A stretch of DNA of 64,000 nucleotides. It comes from Chthonomonas calidirosea (GTDB lineage Bacteria; Armatimonadota; Chthonomonadetes; Chthonomonadales; CAJBBX01). Under the pieces are notes generated by a model that did not search any database, was not told where the DNA came from, and was given only the letters and a program-made list of their open reading frames with translations. Position numbers and translations under genes: made by a program. The DNA is taken from assembly GCA_020722705.1 (NCBI GenBank), contig DYKI01000001.1, positions 158,156 to 222,155 of the forward strand, given 5' to 3'. The stretch's first letter is position 1; the number at the start of each line of letters is the position of its first letter. Below are positions 26,433-36,672 of the stretch, piece by piece.

Positions 26433-27680
26433 ATGAACGACCAGGTTGGCATTACTCCCGAGGAGGAAGATCGCCAGCGGCGACTCGCCTGGTTTCGAGC
26501 AGCGAGGTTCGGCATGTTCATCCACTGGGGCCTGTATTCGCAGCTCGGACGACATGAATGGGTCATGAACCGTGAACGCATCCCGCTCTCGGAGTATGAA
26601 CCGCTGGCCGACACATGGAAACCTCGGCCCGGATGCATCAGGGAGTGGGCCAGGCTCGCGCGCCGAGCCGGCATGCGCTACATGGTGATGACCACCAAGC
26701 ACCATGAGGGGTTCTGCCTGTTCAACTCCTCCCTGACCGATTACTGCGCGCCGAAGCACGGACCGGGGCGCGATCTCGTCGCCGAGTACGTCGAGGCGGC
26801 ACGGGCTGAAGGTCTCCGTGTCGGCTTCTACTACAGCATGATGGACTGGCATCATCCCGACGGAGCCGCGTGCAAGACCGATGAGGCCGCTCGCCGTCGG
26901 TTTGTGGACTACATCCACGGGCAGGTCAGGGAACTCTGCACCAACTACGGCAAGCTCGACATCATGTGGTACGACGTCTCCTGGCCCCTTGATGCCGAAG
27001 GCTGGGAATCCGCCAGGATGAACGCCATGGTGCGAAGCCTTCAGCCCGACATCATCATCAACAACCGCTCTCAACTGCCGGAAGACTTCGGCACCCCCGA
27101 GCAGCATATCACGCCGGAAAAAGGCGGACGGATGTGGGAAGCCTGCATGACCTTCAACGAGTCGTGGGGCTACACGCCGATAGACCGCAAGTGGAAGACA
27201 ACCTGGGACGTGCTCGCCATGCTGCGCCAATGCGCTGCCGGCGGAGGCAACCTTCTCCTGAACATCGGCCCAACACCTGCCGGCGACGTGCCGTCGCCCT
27301 GCGGTCAAGTGCTCGAAGAGGTCGGAGAGTGGCTGGGCAAGTACGGCGACACGATCTATGACGCGACGGACCCCATGCAGCAGGAGTGGTTGATCACCGG
27401 AGCATTCACCCGCAAGGGAGACAAGCTGTACTTCCACTGCAACCGGTGGCCCGGCACCGAACTTGCCATCGGCGGCCTCGTCTGCAAGGTCCTGTCCGCC
27501 CGGATCGTCGGGGGGCCGGAGCTATCGGTCGAGCAAGTGCGCGACCGCCTTGTCCTGCGAGGCTTGCCCGCTGAAGCGCCCGATGCGAACTGCGTTCCCA
27601 TCGAGATGACCTTCACAGGCGAGCCGCGACAGGTTCTCGGCGCAGGGTACGTTCTCATCGGTGACGATCCGTGGAGATAG
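26433..27680 (+). CDS. GH29 alpha-L-fucosidase
   Basis: This 415-residue enzyme has the GH29 hallmark RFGMFIHWGLYS near the N-terminus, then YMVMTTKHHEGFCLFNSSLTDY and KLDIMWYDVSW, where Asp181 is the probable nucleophile. GNLLLNIGPTPAGDVP follows further on. GH29 enzymes release L-fucose from glycans by a retaining mechanism. No signal peptide is apparent, so it probably acts on imported oligosaccharides. ATG 26433 follows AGGAG with good spacing, 102 nt after the GH116 gene on the same strand, so the two likely form a glycan-degrading pair. A fucose isomerase lies much further along at 58.9 kb. Confidence 0.92.
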   Translation: MNDQVGITPEEEDRQRRLAWFRAARFGMFIHWGLYSQLGRHEWVMNRERIPLSEYEPLADTWKPRPGCIREWARLARRAGMRYMVMTTKHHEGFCLFNSSLTDYCAPKHGPGRDLVAEYVEAARAEGLRVGFYYSMMDWHHPDGAACKTDEAARRRFVDYIHGQVRELCTNYGKLDIMWYDVSWPLDAEGWESARMNAMVRSLQPDIIINNRSQLPEDFGTPEQHITPEKGGRMWEACMTFNESWGYTPIDRKWKTTWDVLAMLRQCAAGGGNLLLNIGPTPAGDVPSPCGQVLEEVGEWLGKYGDTIYDATDPMQQEWLITGAFTRKGDKLYFHCNRWPGTELAIGGLVCKVLSARIVGGPELSVEQVRDRLVLRGLPAEAPDANCVPIEMTFTGEPRQVLGAGYVLIGDDPWR

Positions 27681-27746
27681 GGCTCCCGTCGGGTAGCATA
27701 CCGGTGGAATCGCCAATCCAGGCCCCGGTCGGGTCGCGATTCGGAA

Positions 27747-28586
27747 GTGCAGGCCACGCCAGAGCAAACCCCGCGCAAGATGCCCATGCAGGTTGATGTA
27801 CCTATCCTGGCCCATCAGCAGGTCGGCGACGAGATCTATCGGCTGACGCTCGAGTCGCGGTCCGTTGCCCACCTTGCACTCCCAGGGCAGTTCGTTCAGG
27901 TGCTCTATCACGACACCTACGGCCCGGCTATGCGCCGCCCATTCAGCATCCATGATGTGGATACTGAAGGCGGTACGTTCCAGATCATCTACGCCGCGCG
28001 CGGCAACTTCACTAAGGGCCTGTCCGGCCTCAGGCCTGGCGATTCCCTCTCGGTTGTTGGTCCCCTGGGACAGAGCTTCAAACTGCTCGATCATCCGGTT
28101 CGGCTGCATGTTGCGGTTGCGGGCGGAGTTGGCGCTCCCCCATTGCATTTCCTGCTGAAGCGAGCCGTCCAAGCAGGGCTCGTCCAGAACCTGTCCGCCG
28201 TGATCGGAGCGCGTTCGGCCCGGCATCTGGTCGTTCCCGATGACTTCGCCAAGCTCGCCATACCCTTGCACATCGCCACGGACGATGGGTCAGCCGGAAC
28301 ACGTGGAACGGTCCTGACCGTGCTCCAACAGATGGACGCCGATCCGGCAGCGACCGCCGTTTACGCATGCGGCCCTGAACCGATGCTGAAGGCTGTTGGC
28401 GCCTACTGCACCGGCCATGGCATCGCGTGTCGCCTATCGCTGGAGACGGTGATGCCTTGCGGGACCGGCGTGTGCATGGGCTGCGTGGTCAAGGTCCGAT
28501 CGAATGCATATGCTGACGGGTTCGAGTATGTCCGGGCATGCTCCGACGGTCCGGTGTTCGATGCCGAGGAGATCGTATGGGACTGA
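27747..28586 (+). CDS. pyrK: Dihydroorotate dehydrogenase electron-transfer subunit (PyrK)
   Basis: This 279-residue iron-sulfur flavoprotein passes electrons from PyrD's FMN through a [2Fe-2S] cluster and FAD to NAD+. RRPFSIHDVD is the FAD-binding RxxS(L/I) motif, VAGGVGAPPLHFLLK the NAD-binding loop, and PCGTGVCMGC followed 18 residues later by a fourth Cys is the Fe-S site. GTG 27747 gives the longest product; ATG 27780 or 27786 is equally plausible since homologues start near VDVPILAH. It heads a tightly packed run with a nitrilase-family gene, pyrD and an MFS transporter. Confidence 0.9.
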   Translation: MQATPEQTPRKMPMQVDVPILAHQQVGDEIYRLTLESRSVAHLALPGQFVQVLYHDTYGPAMRRPFSIHDVDTEGGTFQIIYAARGNFTKGLSGLRPGDSLSVVGPLGQSFKLLDHPVRLHVAVAGGVGAPPLHFLLKRAVQAGLVQNLSAVIGARSARHLVVPDDFAKLAIPLHIATDDGSAGTRGTVLTVLQQMDADPAATAVYACGPEPMLKAVGAYCTGHGIACRLSLETVMPCGTGVCMGCVVKVRSNAYADGFEYVRACSDGPVFDAEEIVWD

Positions 28587-29413
28587 CGGGGGCTTTCGTC
28601 GCGGCAGCCGTCCAGATGGACATTGCCATCGGCGATGCAAAGACCAACATGCAGCGCATTATGGAGCGGCTCCATATCGCCCATCAGGCAGGCGCCCATC
28701 TCGTTGTGTTCCCTGAATGCGCAACGTCCGGATACTGTTACGGCAGTGCGTCCGAGGCGCTGCCATACGCCCTCCCCGCAGACGCTCCGGAGCTCGAGGA
28801 GTTCCGAGCAGCCTGCCGCGGCCTTGGAGTGACAGCAATCCTGGGCTTCCTGGAGCGGACCGCCTCCGGCTCCCTGCACAACTCTGCGCTGCTGGCCGAC
28901 CCTGAGGCGGAAGTCCCCATCGTGTACAGAAAGACGCACCTTCCGACGCTTGGCGTTGACCGGTACGTACAAGCCGGCAATGACCTTCCGGTCCATGACA
29001 TAGAGCTTGCCCGGATCGGTATCCTCATCTGCTACGACATCCGTTTTCCAGAGGCCGCGCGCGTGATGGCTCTGCGACGCGCCGACGTGATCGCACTGCC
29101 CACCAACTGGCCCACCGGCGGCGAGTCAGCGCCTGAGTACGTGCTCCGAGCGCGAGCGCGTGAGAATGGCTGCTTCATCGTTGCTGCCAACCGTACCGGC
29201 ACCGAAAGGGGCCGCCCCTTCATCGGTCGAAGCCAGATCGTTGGACCCGACGGCGTCATCCTCGCCCAGGCCGGCGTTGCTGAGGAGACACTCTACGCAC
29301 GCATCGAGCCGGCCCGTGCGCGGCAGAAGCGCATCGTCTTTGAGCCTGGCGAGTGGGAGCAAGACACTGTCGGAGATCGGCGACCCGATCTGTACGGAGA
29401 CCTATCGAAGTGA
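28577..29413 (+). CDS. Carbon-nitrogen hydrolase (nitrilase superfamily)
   Basis: This 278-residue enzyme of the nitrilase superfamily has a clear Glu-Lys-Cys triad: E47 in VVFPECATSG, K119 in VYRKTHLP and C152 in ILICYDIRFPE. Members hydrolyse amides, nitriles or N-carbamoyl compounds; the substrate cannot be told from the motif. ATG 28577 overlaps pyrK by 10 nt and its stop overlaps the GTG of pyrD (GTGA), so it is translationally sandwiched between the two dihydroorotate dehydrogenase subunits. A pyrimidine-related amide or ureido substrate is an attractive inference (N-carbamoyl-beta-alanine hydrolase is in this superfamily). Confidence 0.88.
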   Translation: MGLTGAFVAAAVQMDIAIGDAKTNMQRIMERLHIAHQAGAHLVVFPECATSGYCYGSASEALPYALPADAPELEEFRAACRGLGVTAILGFLERTASGSLHNSALLADPEAEVPIVYRKTHLPTLGVDRYVQAGNDLPVHDIELARIGILICYDIRFPEAARVMALRRADVIALPTNWPTGGESAPEYVLRARARENGCFIVAANRTGTERGRPFIGRSQIVGPDGVILAQAGVAEETLYARIEPARARQKRIVFEPGEWEQDTVGDRRPDLYGDLSK

Positions 29414-30330
29414 CGCCTGATCTCGCCGTGAACATCGGGTCCATGCGAATGAAGAACCCGGTGACCACCGCGTCCGGGACGTTCGGTTTCGGCAGCGAGT
29501 GGGCCGGCTTCTATGATCTCAGCAAGTTGGGCGCGATCACGGTCAAGGCCGTGACCGTGCATCCTCGCCGGGGCAACCCGATGCCGCGCACAGTCGAGGT
29601 AACAGGCGGAATGCTTAACGCGATCGGCCTTCAGAACCCAGGACTCGATGCGTTTATTGCGGACAAGCTCCCGTATCTGCGCCGGTTCGACTGTCCTGTC
29701 ATCGTGAACATCGCCGCCGACACCCTGGATGACTTTGCCGCACTTGCCGACCGGCTGGACGGCGTTCCGGGGGTCTCTGCGCTCGAGGTCAACATCTCAT
29801 GCCCGAACCAGGCAAGCGGTGGGCTGGAGTTCGGGGTGGAAGCCGACCTGACGCGCCAAGCTGTCGGCGCGGTTCGACGCAATACCGCTCTGCCTGTCAT
29901 TGCGAAGCTCTCTCCGAACGTGACGAACATTGCGGACATCGCCCGCGCGGCAGTCGAGGCTGGAGCCGATGCGCTTTCGCTTGTCAACACGTTCGTAGGC
30001 ACCGCAATAGATGTCCGCTCGCGCACGTTCCGTCTTGCCAACCGAACGGGCGGCCTCTCGGGTCCCTGCATTAAACCCCTCGCCTTGCTGGCCGTGTGGC
30101 GCGTTGCCCAAGCGGTCAGCGTCCCACTCATCGGCATGGGCGGGATCAGCAACGCCACCGATGCCGTGGAGTTCATGCTCGCGGGCGCGACAGCCGTAGC
30201 GCTCGGTACGGTGAACTTCGTCAACCCCATGGCTGCCATTGAGGTGATTGCCGGAATCGAGCGGTACCTGATCGAACACGGCCACCGATCGGTGACGGAG
30301 ATCATCGGCACGGTTCAGACGCCATCATGA
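29410..30330 (+). CDS. pyrD: Dihydroorotate dehydrogenase, class 1B catalytic subunit (PyrD)
   Basis: This 306-residue FMN enzyme oxidises dihydroorotate to orotate in pyrimidine synthesis. It has NPVTTASGTFGFG at the N-terminus, EVNISCPNQ with catalytic Cys131, the K-lined VIAKLSPNV strand, and the FMN-phosphate-binding IGMGGISNATDAVEF and ATAVALGTVNF segments. The cysteine base marks class 1, and the nearby PyrK marks subclass 1B (NAD-linked). Start is GTG 29410 (overlap of 4 nt with the hydrolase) rather than the track's 29353. The stop overlaps the MFS start by 4 nt. Confidence 0.93.
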   Translation: MTPDLAVNIGSMRMKNPVTTASGTFGFGSEWAGFYDLSKLGAITVKAVTVHPRRGNPMPRTVEVTGGMLNAIGLQNPGLDAFIADKLPYLRRFDCPVIVNIAADTLDDFAALADRLDGVPGVSALEVNISCPNQASGGLEFGVEADLTRQAVGAVRRNTALPVIAKLSPNVTNIADIARAAVEAGADALSLVNTFVGTAIDVRSRTFRLANRTGGLSGPCIKPLALLAVWRVAQAVSVPLIGMGGISNATDAVEFMLAGATAVALGTVNFVNPMAAIEVIAGIERYLIEHGHRSVTEIIGTVQTPS

Positions 30331-31700
30331 CTTTCGGAGCGGATTCCGGACAGTTTCCGGCGCTCCATTCTCGCGACTTCCGCCTGCTATGGATCGGGCA
30401 GACCATTTCCGTTGCAGGCACGCAGATGCAGCAGGCGGCCATTCTCTGGCACGTCCACAGTCTGACCGGATCCGCGGCAGCCCTGGGAGCGCTGGGCCTC
30501 TATCGCCTGGTCGCGATCGCCGTGTGCTCGTTTGCCGGAGGAGCGCTCGCGGACGCGAAGGATCGTCGGCAGATACTGCTGATGACCCAGACCCTGATGT
30601 GCCTGACGACTGTCGCGCTCGCAACCCTTACGTCCTTCAACCGCGTTACGCCGGCAGCTATCTATGCGCTCGTCGCGGTGGGTGCAGCCATTGCATCCTT
30701 CGCAAATCCGGCGAGACAATCGTTGGTACCCAATCTTGTACCGCGTGAGCACTTCACCAATGCCGTTTCCCTGACGTCAATCTCGCATCAGGTCGCCGGG
30801 ATCGTGGGCCCGACAATGGCCGGCATGCTCATAGGGTACGGCAACCTTGCGTGGACGTATTGGGCCAACGCCGCATCGTTTCTGGCGGTCATCGGAGCGC
30901 TTCTGGCCATACCCGCGTATCCCGTCACCGCATCGGGCACCACAAGGGCCGATCGAAGCGTGCGAGCCGCACTCGAAGGCTTCCGATTCGTCTTCAGGAC
31001 GCCCATTCTCGCTTGGACGATGATCCTGGATTTCACCGCAACGTTCTTCAGCTCGGCCTCAGCGCTGTTGCCCATTTTCGCGTCCGAAATCCTCAAGACG
31101 GACGCACGAGGGTACGGGCTTCTCTGGGCAGCAGAAAGTGTCGGAGCCATGGCTGCCGGGAGCTGGATGGCCATTCACCCGCCCGCGCGGCGACAGGGCC
31201 GAACGATCCTTGTCGCGGTTCTGTGCTATGGGATTGCCACGGTTGTTTTCGGGCTGTCACGCTCATTTTGGCTGACCTGTGCCGCTCTCTGCGTCGTAGG
31301 GGCTTCCGATTCTATCAGCACCATCCTCAGGCACACCATCCGTCAGTTGATCACGCCCGACCGCGTTCGGGGACGTATGACGGCCGCCAATATGATCTTC
31401 GTAATGGGCGGGCCCCAACTGGGCAACGCGGAAGCCGGCTTCGTGGCCGAGCTGACGAGCGCACCGTTCTCGGTCGTTTCCGGTGGGATCGGATGCGTAG
31501 TGGCGGTTGGACTCGTCTCAGCTCTTGCACCCGGTCTGCTCGCCTACAGCGCCGATTTCCGCGGCTCCGGTCCCGACAGACCAACCCGGGAAGGACTCGG
31601 TCCAGACGAACGCGAATCGTCCCCATGCACGCCCGAAACGCGTGCCATCTCAGCGCGGGGTCCTGGCCCGTTGCCGCCTGACGGCTTGGGGATCCCATAA
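30327..31700 (+). CDS. MFS transporter, MFS_3/EntS-like
   Basis: This 457-residue protein has 12 or so membrane segments. The N-terminal region ALHSRDFRLLWIGQTISVAGTQMQQAAILWHV and the loop GGALADAKDRRQILLMTQ are typical of the EntS-like MFS_3 exporter family. The C-terminal 60 residues are hydrophilic and low-complexity (Pro, Arg, Ser), probably a cytoplasmic tail. It overlaps pyrD by 4 nt, so it is expressed with the dihydroorotate dehydrogenase genes. Substrate unknown; export or import of a pyrimidine-related or amide compound would fit the operon but is speculation. Confidence 0.85.
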   Translation: MTFGADSGQFPALHSRDFRLLWIGQTISVAGTQMQQAAILWHVHSLTGSAAALGALGLYRLVAIAVCSFAGGALADAKDRRQILLMTQTLMCLTTVALATLTSFNRVTPAAIYALVAVGAAIASFANPARQSLVPNLVPREHFTNAVSLTSISHQVAGIVGPTMAGMLIGYGNLAWTYWANAASFLAVIGALLAIPAYPVTASGTTRADRSVRAALEGFRFVFRTPILAWTMILDFTATFFSSASALLPIFASEILKTDARGYGLLWAAESVGAMAAGSWMAIHPPARRQGRTILVAVLCYGIATVVFGLSRSFWLTCAALCVVGASDSISTILRHTIRQLITPDRVRGRMTAANMIFVMGGPQLGNAEAGFVAELTSAPFSVVSGGIGCVVAVGLVSALAPGLLAYSADFRGSGPDRPTREGLGPDERESSPCTPETRAISARGPGPLPPDGLGIP

Positions 31701-31718
31701 AGTCAAAGGAGTACGCGC

Positions 31719-32948
<1,230 letters not shown>

Positions 32949-32979
32949 GCGCTCATTGCCCAACCTGAGGTACGATGTT

Positions 32980-33013
32980 CCGGGCTTGCCTGTAATATCA
33001 TGGGCAGGCCCGG
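32980..33013 (+). terminator. Hairpin after the nucleoside-permease-like gene
   Basis: CCGGGCTTGCC and GGCAGGCCCGG form an 11-bp stem with one G-U pair and a 12-nt loop, 32 nt after the MFS stop. There is no T-run, so it may be a factor-assisted terminator or mRNA-stabilising stem. Confidence 0.4.
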
Positions 33014-33097
33014 CGTGTGCCGAATCATGATTGGCCAGGGCGCTTCAGGGCAATCCGCGTCGCCCCACCAACATCGCAGAATGGAGAGTCCGATCGT

Positions 33098-33787
33098 ATG
33101 CCTTTGCTGAGCGTGCCCTTCTGGATTTGGGCCGGAACCGGCGTGGCTGCTCTGCCCATCGCAGCCGTCATCGTTGGGGTGGCCTGGGAGCTGCGTTCCA
33201 GGCGGCCTTCCATGGCGCTGAACCTCAGGGGGACCCGATTCGAGTTGTGGTGCAGCCGACGCTTGCCGCGAACGACCGATCTGGTCGTGGTGCCGGTCGC
33301 TCCCGACCTGAAGCTGATCGCCGGGTCTGCGCTCTGGGTCCGAGGAGTAACAGCCGGTCACGCTCAGCGCGAGGCTGATGCTCTGGCCCCGCGGGAACCC
33401 GGTGACGCTGTTGTGGTGGCGGGCGCCAGATACCGTTTCGCCCGCACGGGGCTTGCAGTCGTGCTGGATCGGCGCAAGCAGTACTCGCCCGACGCCATTC
33501 GCGATGGCATCAGGCGAGCTGTCGCCCTTGCGGCGGAGCGGTCCATCTCGTCGGTCACCATTCCCGACTGGTCGCCGGACCTCATGCGCCAGCCACGCGC
33601 TCAGAACATGGCCTTGCGTCTGTCCACCGCTGCCGAGGTCGCGCCCATGCTGGTGGATGCCGCTATGGCCCTCGCAGGACAGGTGCATTGCGTGCGCATC
33701 TGGGTCCAGCACCCTGAGATCGCCGAGGTCTACCGCTCGGCCATGGCAGCCCACGCGGCGGTTGGGGGCTACAGCAGGGCCGCGTAG
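33098..33787 (+). CDS. Membrane-anchored macro-domain-like protein
   Basis: From ATG 33098 (GGAGAG upstream) the 229-residue product has one N-terminal membrane helix (FWIWAGTGVAALPIAAVIVGVAWEL). The soluble domain has the order of a macro domain: LVVVPVAPDLKLIAGSALWVRGV, a basic/acidic stretch, EPGDAVVVAGARYRFARTGLAVVLDRR, then IRDGIRRAVALAAERSISSVTIPDWS. Macro domains bind ADP-ribose or related nucleotides and may remove ADP-ribose. The canonical NAAN-like residues are not evident, so this is a divergent member. It ends inside the convergent aldo/keto reductase gene (19-nt overlap). Confidence 0.55.
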   Translation: MPLLSVPFWIWAGTGVAALPIAAVIVGVAWELRSRRPSMALNLRGTRFELWCSRRLPRTTDLVVVPVAPDLKLIAGSALWVRGVTAGHAQREADALAPREPGDAVVVAGARYRFARTGLAVVLDRRKQYSPDAIRDGIRRAVALAAERSISSVTIPDWSPDLMRQPRAQNMALRLSTAAEVAPMLVDAAMALAGQVHCVRIWVQHPEIAEVYRSAMAAHAAVGGYSRAA

Positions 33788-34725
33788 ACTTCCTCGATCT
33801 CGGCGAGCGTCTCTGGCGCAAGCGCGAAGCCCATGGCCTTTGCGTTGTCGTCAACCTGCGCCGGCCTCCGGGCGCCGACGATGGCGGCGGTCACTGCCGG
33901 ATTGGCGAGGACCCATGCTATGGCAAGCTGGCCGACCGTTTTGCCATAACGCGCAGCAATGGGCCGAAGAGCATCCACGAACGCCAGATTCCGTGACAGT
34001 TGAGGCTCCTGGTACATGGGGCTGCGCCGACGCCAGTCGTCGTCAGCAACGCGGCGCAAATCGAAGGAACCCGAAAGAATGCCGGCCTGCATCGGGCTGT
34101 AGCATATGACGCCCGTGCCGTTCGACAGGCACCATGGCAGCATCTCGGCCTCAACCTCCCGTCTCAGGAGGCTGTACGGGGGTTGGAGCGAGTCCACATG
34201 TCGGATCGATTCACAACGCTCCATCAGGGCGACGTCGAAGTTGCTGACCCCGATCCAGCGGACCTTTCCCTCGTCCTGCAGTTTTGCCATTGCGCTCCAG
34301 GACTCCTCAACCGGGGTCCCTGTCGTCGTGTCGGGCCAGTGGAACTGGAACAGGTCCACGTAATCAAGGTTCAGCCGACGCAGGCTGTCTTCCATCTGTC
34401 GGCGAATGCTTCCGGGTCGAAGGTCACCCAGAGGCGCGTCGCCATCTCCCTTGACCCGCCCGCACTTGGTCGCAACATAGACCTTCTCGCGTGGCACGCC
34501 TCGCAGCGCACGGCCAACCACCTCTTCCGAATGTCCCCAGCCGTAGACGGCCGCAGTGTCAATCCAGTTGATCCCAAGATCAAGGGCGCGCCGGATTGCC
34601 GCGATGCTCTCGTCGTCGTCCTGCGGTCCCCATCCAAAGTGCCAGGGGCCTCCGGCTGCCCAGGCCCCGAACCCGACGGTGCTGATTTCCGGGCCATGCC
34701 GGCCCAGTCTGCGTGTTTCGATCAT
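33769..34725 (-). CDS. Aldo/keto reductase
   Basis: This 318-residue NAD(P)H-dependent (alpha/beta)8 reductase shows IDTAAVYGWGHSEEVVGRAL with the catalytic Asp and Tyr, VYVATKCGR with the catalytic Lys, DLFQFHWPD with His, and the cofactor-phosphate-binding end AIVGARRPAQVDDNAKA. It belongs to the YghZ/GSP69-like group of AKRs that reduce aldehydes or sugars. ATG 34725 overlaps the stop of the upstream Spo0M-like gene by 4 nt, so both come from one transcript. Substrate unknown. Confidence 0.9.
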   Translation of the reverse strand: MIETRRLGRHGPEISTVGFGAWAAGGPWHFGWGPQDDDESIAAIRRALDLGINWIDTAAVYGWGHSEEVVGRALRGVPREKVYVATKCGRVKGDGDAPLGDLRPGSIRRQMEDSLRRLNLDYVDLFQFHWPDTTTGTPVEESWSAMAKLQDEGKVRWIGVSNFDVALMERCESIRHVDSLQPPYSLLRREVEAEMLPWCLSNGTGVICYSPMQAGILSGSFDLRRVADDDWRRRSPMYQEPQLSRNLAFVDALRPIAARYGKTVGQLAIAWVLANPAVTAAIVGARRPAQVDDNAKAMGFALAPETLAEIEEVYAALL

Positions 34726-35537
34726 TGGCCATTCTCCTGCTTGGCTGCGACTCCCTCCGGCGGCGCAGGAGGCACAAGCCCGATCCGCTCAAGCACCGCG
34801 GCAAGATGAGGATATGCCCCGGCCGGCTTGGGTGTTCCCCGCTTCGAAACGAGTTCCGAGCGAGGTATCCGGAGAGGCGTGCGTTCATGATCGCCTCCGA
34901 CCAGTGCGTTCAGGCGATCACGCATGCTGCGCTCCTGCTTGTTCACGTCTACGATCACCTCCACCGCATCGGCAGTGACCGTCATTCGAAGTGACAGGCC
35001 ATCGAGAACATGACGCATCTCGTTAGGGGCGCGAAAGTTGTAGTAGACCTCAGGCCTCGATCCATCCCATTCGAGCGGCTGAAGCCGCAGCCAGTCCCGA
35101 GCGGCCCTCTGAATCGACAGGACCTCTGCGTGGGGAATCACTCGGATCGGCGCGCTGGCCCGACTGTCAACCGACCAGGGGATGTGCGCTTCAACGCGAA
35201 CCTCCCAGCCCTCACGTCGCCGCGTACATCTGGCGGTATCGGGGATCGTCAATCGGAACTCGTAACGCTCTACCTGTTCGGGCTCGATGGGCACGAACTC
35301 GCCAAGAACAACGCGTTCATGGCGTCGTTGATGGTAAGACCTGTTCTTGCCGTGCCCGGTGATCCAGTATTCATACAGATCGGCTGTCAACTGACGAACC
35401 TTCTGCGGCACGCGTCCGCCGGTAAGGACGACAGAACCGCCAATCTCGGCTCCCCTGAACACCTGGTTCCCTGGGACCTCAAGATCAACGACCGCGGACC
35501 CCATCCCAAGCATAGCTCCCAGCCGGGAGAACACCAT
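34722..35537 (-). CDS. Spo0M-like arrestin-fold protein
   Basis: The 271-residue protein (ATG 35537, preceded by GGAGG with 5-nt spacing) matches the SpoOM family. The N-terminal FSRLGAMLGMGSAVVDLEVPGNQVFRGAEIGGSVVLTGG and the later VEVRVEAHIPWSVDSR-type strand are typical of this arrestin-like beta-sandwich. In Bacillus, Spo0M affects sporulation and division; elsewhere its role is unclear. The C-terminal 70 residues hold charged helices and PPAPPEG. It is cotranscribed with the aldo/keto reductase. Nothing here indicates sporulation. Confidence 0.75.
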   Translation of the reverse strand: MVFSRLGAMLGMGSAVVDLEVPGNQVFRGAEIGGSVVLTGGRVPQKVRQLTADLYEYWITGHGKNRSYHQRRHERVVLGEFVPIEPEQVERYEFRLTIPDTARCTRRREGWEVRVEAHIPWSVDSRASAPIRVIPHAEVLSIQRAARDWLRLQPLEWDGSRPEVYYNFRAPNEMRHVLDGLSLRMTVTADAVEVIVDVNKQERSMRDRLNALVGGDHERTPLRIPRSELVSKRGTPKPAGAYPHLAAVLERIGLVPPAPPEGVAAKQENGQ

Positions 35538-35700
35538 TGACACCTCCAGGTTTCGATCGTGTCATACTTCGCGGCCGACTGCGGTCTGTCCTTCCGTCGT
35601 TGCCCAGCGCTCCACACCTGTCGCGCCAGGCCTGCGTCTGCGGCGAATAAAGGGTACAACGATGCCGGAGCCGACAATCTCACGGATGATGGAGACCTTC

Positions 35701-36654
35701 ATGCAATACGACGTGTTCGGTATGTGCAACGCCCTCTTCGATCTGCAGGCTGAAGCCGATTATGGGATGCTGGATGATCTCGGCCTCACACCCGGGGGCA
35801 TGCACTTGCTCGACGCCGAACAGCATGCCGCCCTTGTGACCCGCATCCGACCCCACATCGTCAACGAGGCCGCGGGCGGATCCGGTGCGAACACCATGAT
35901 GGGAATCGCGACCCTTGGCGGCACCGCCTGCTTCACCAGTCGCGTTGGAACCGACGAGTTCGGGCCGGCCTACCGACAGTCCCTGGCCGAAGCCGGCGTC
36001 AAGCCGAACCTTGCCGAGGGTTCGGGACGCACCGGGCTCTGCGTTGTCCTGATCACTCCCGACCAACAGCGAACCATGTGCACGTTTCTGGGAGAGGGAC
36101 GCAACCTCGCGCCGTCCGATGTCAGCCTTGCCGATCTCAGGCTGAGCCGCCTTCTCTACGTCACCGGCTATCTCTGGGACACGGAATCTCAAATGCAGGC
36201 CGTCCAGACTGCCCTGACCGAAGCCCAACGGCGCGCCATCCCGATTGCCCTCAGTCTCTCCGACACGTTCTGCATTGAGCGCCACCGAGACGACTTCCGA
36301 CTGCTCCTGGACGACTGTGTTTCGATCATTTTCGGCAACGAGGACGAGGCACGCATGCTGACCGACTGCTCCGATCCGCATGAGGCGGCTGCGTCGCTCG
36401 GGTCGAACGGGCGCACAGCCTTCGTCACGCTGGGATCGAGAGGCGCGCTGATCGGCCACGACGGGTATGTGATGCATGTTGATGCGGCACCAGTCGAGCC
36501 TGTGGATACCACGGGGGCTGGGGATGCGTTCGCCGCCGGGGTGCTGTATGGCCTGACGCATGGCATGCCGCATCGCGATGCGGCCGCTGCCGGTTCGAAA
36601 CTGGCCGCGGCCGTCGTCGGTCGGCTTGGCCCGCGTCCTCCTGCGCGGAGCTGA
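35701..36654 (+). CDS. PfkB-family carbohydrate/adenosine kinase
   Basis: This 317-residue ribokinase-like enzyme starts QYDVFGMCNALFDLQ, as adenosine-kinase-like members do. It contains GGSGANTMMGIATLGG, GTDEFGPAYRQSL and the C-terminal anion-hole motif DTTGAGDAFAAGVLYGL with the catalytic Asp. Members phosphorylate adenosine, ribose or fructose using ATP. I choose ATG 35701 over the track's 35662 because GGAGA lies 5-6 nt upstream and the family's N-terminus begins there. Substrate is uncertain; adenosine is the best guess. Confidence 0.85.
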   Translation: MQYDVFGMCNALFDLQAEADYGMLDDLGLTPGGMHLLDAEQHAALVTRIRPHIVNEAAGGSGANTMMGIATLGGTACFTSRVGTDEFGPAYRQSLAEAGVKPNLAEGSGRTGLCVVLITPDQQRTMCTFLGEGRNLAPSDVSLADLRLSRLLYVTGYLWDTESQMQAVQTALTEAQRRAIPIALSLSDTFCIERHRDDFRLLLDDCVSIIFGNEDEARMLTDCSDPHEAAASLGSNGRTAFVTLGSRGALIGHDGYVMHVDAAPVEPVDTTGAGDAFAAGVLYGLTHGMPHRDAAAAGSKLAAAVVGRLGPRPPARS

Positions 36655-36672
36655 ACGATATCTGCAAACCGA

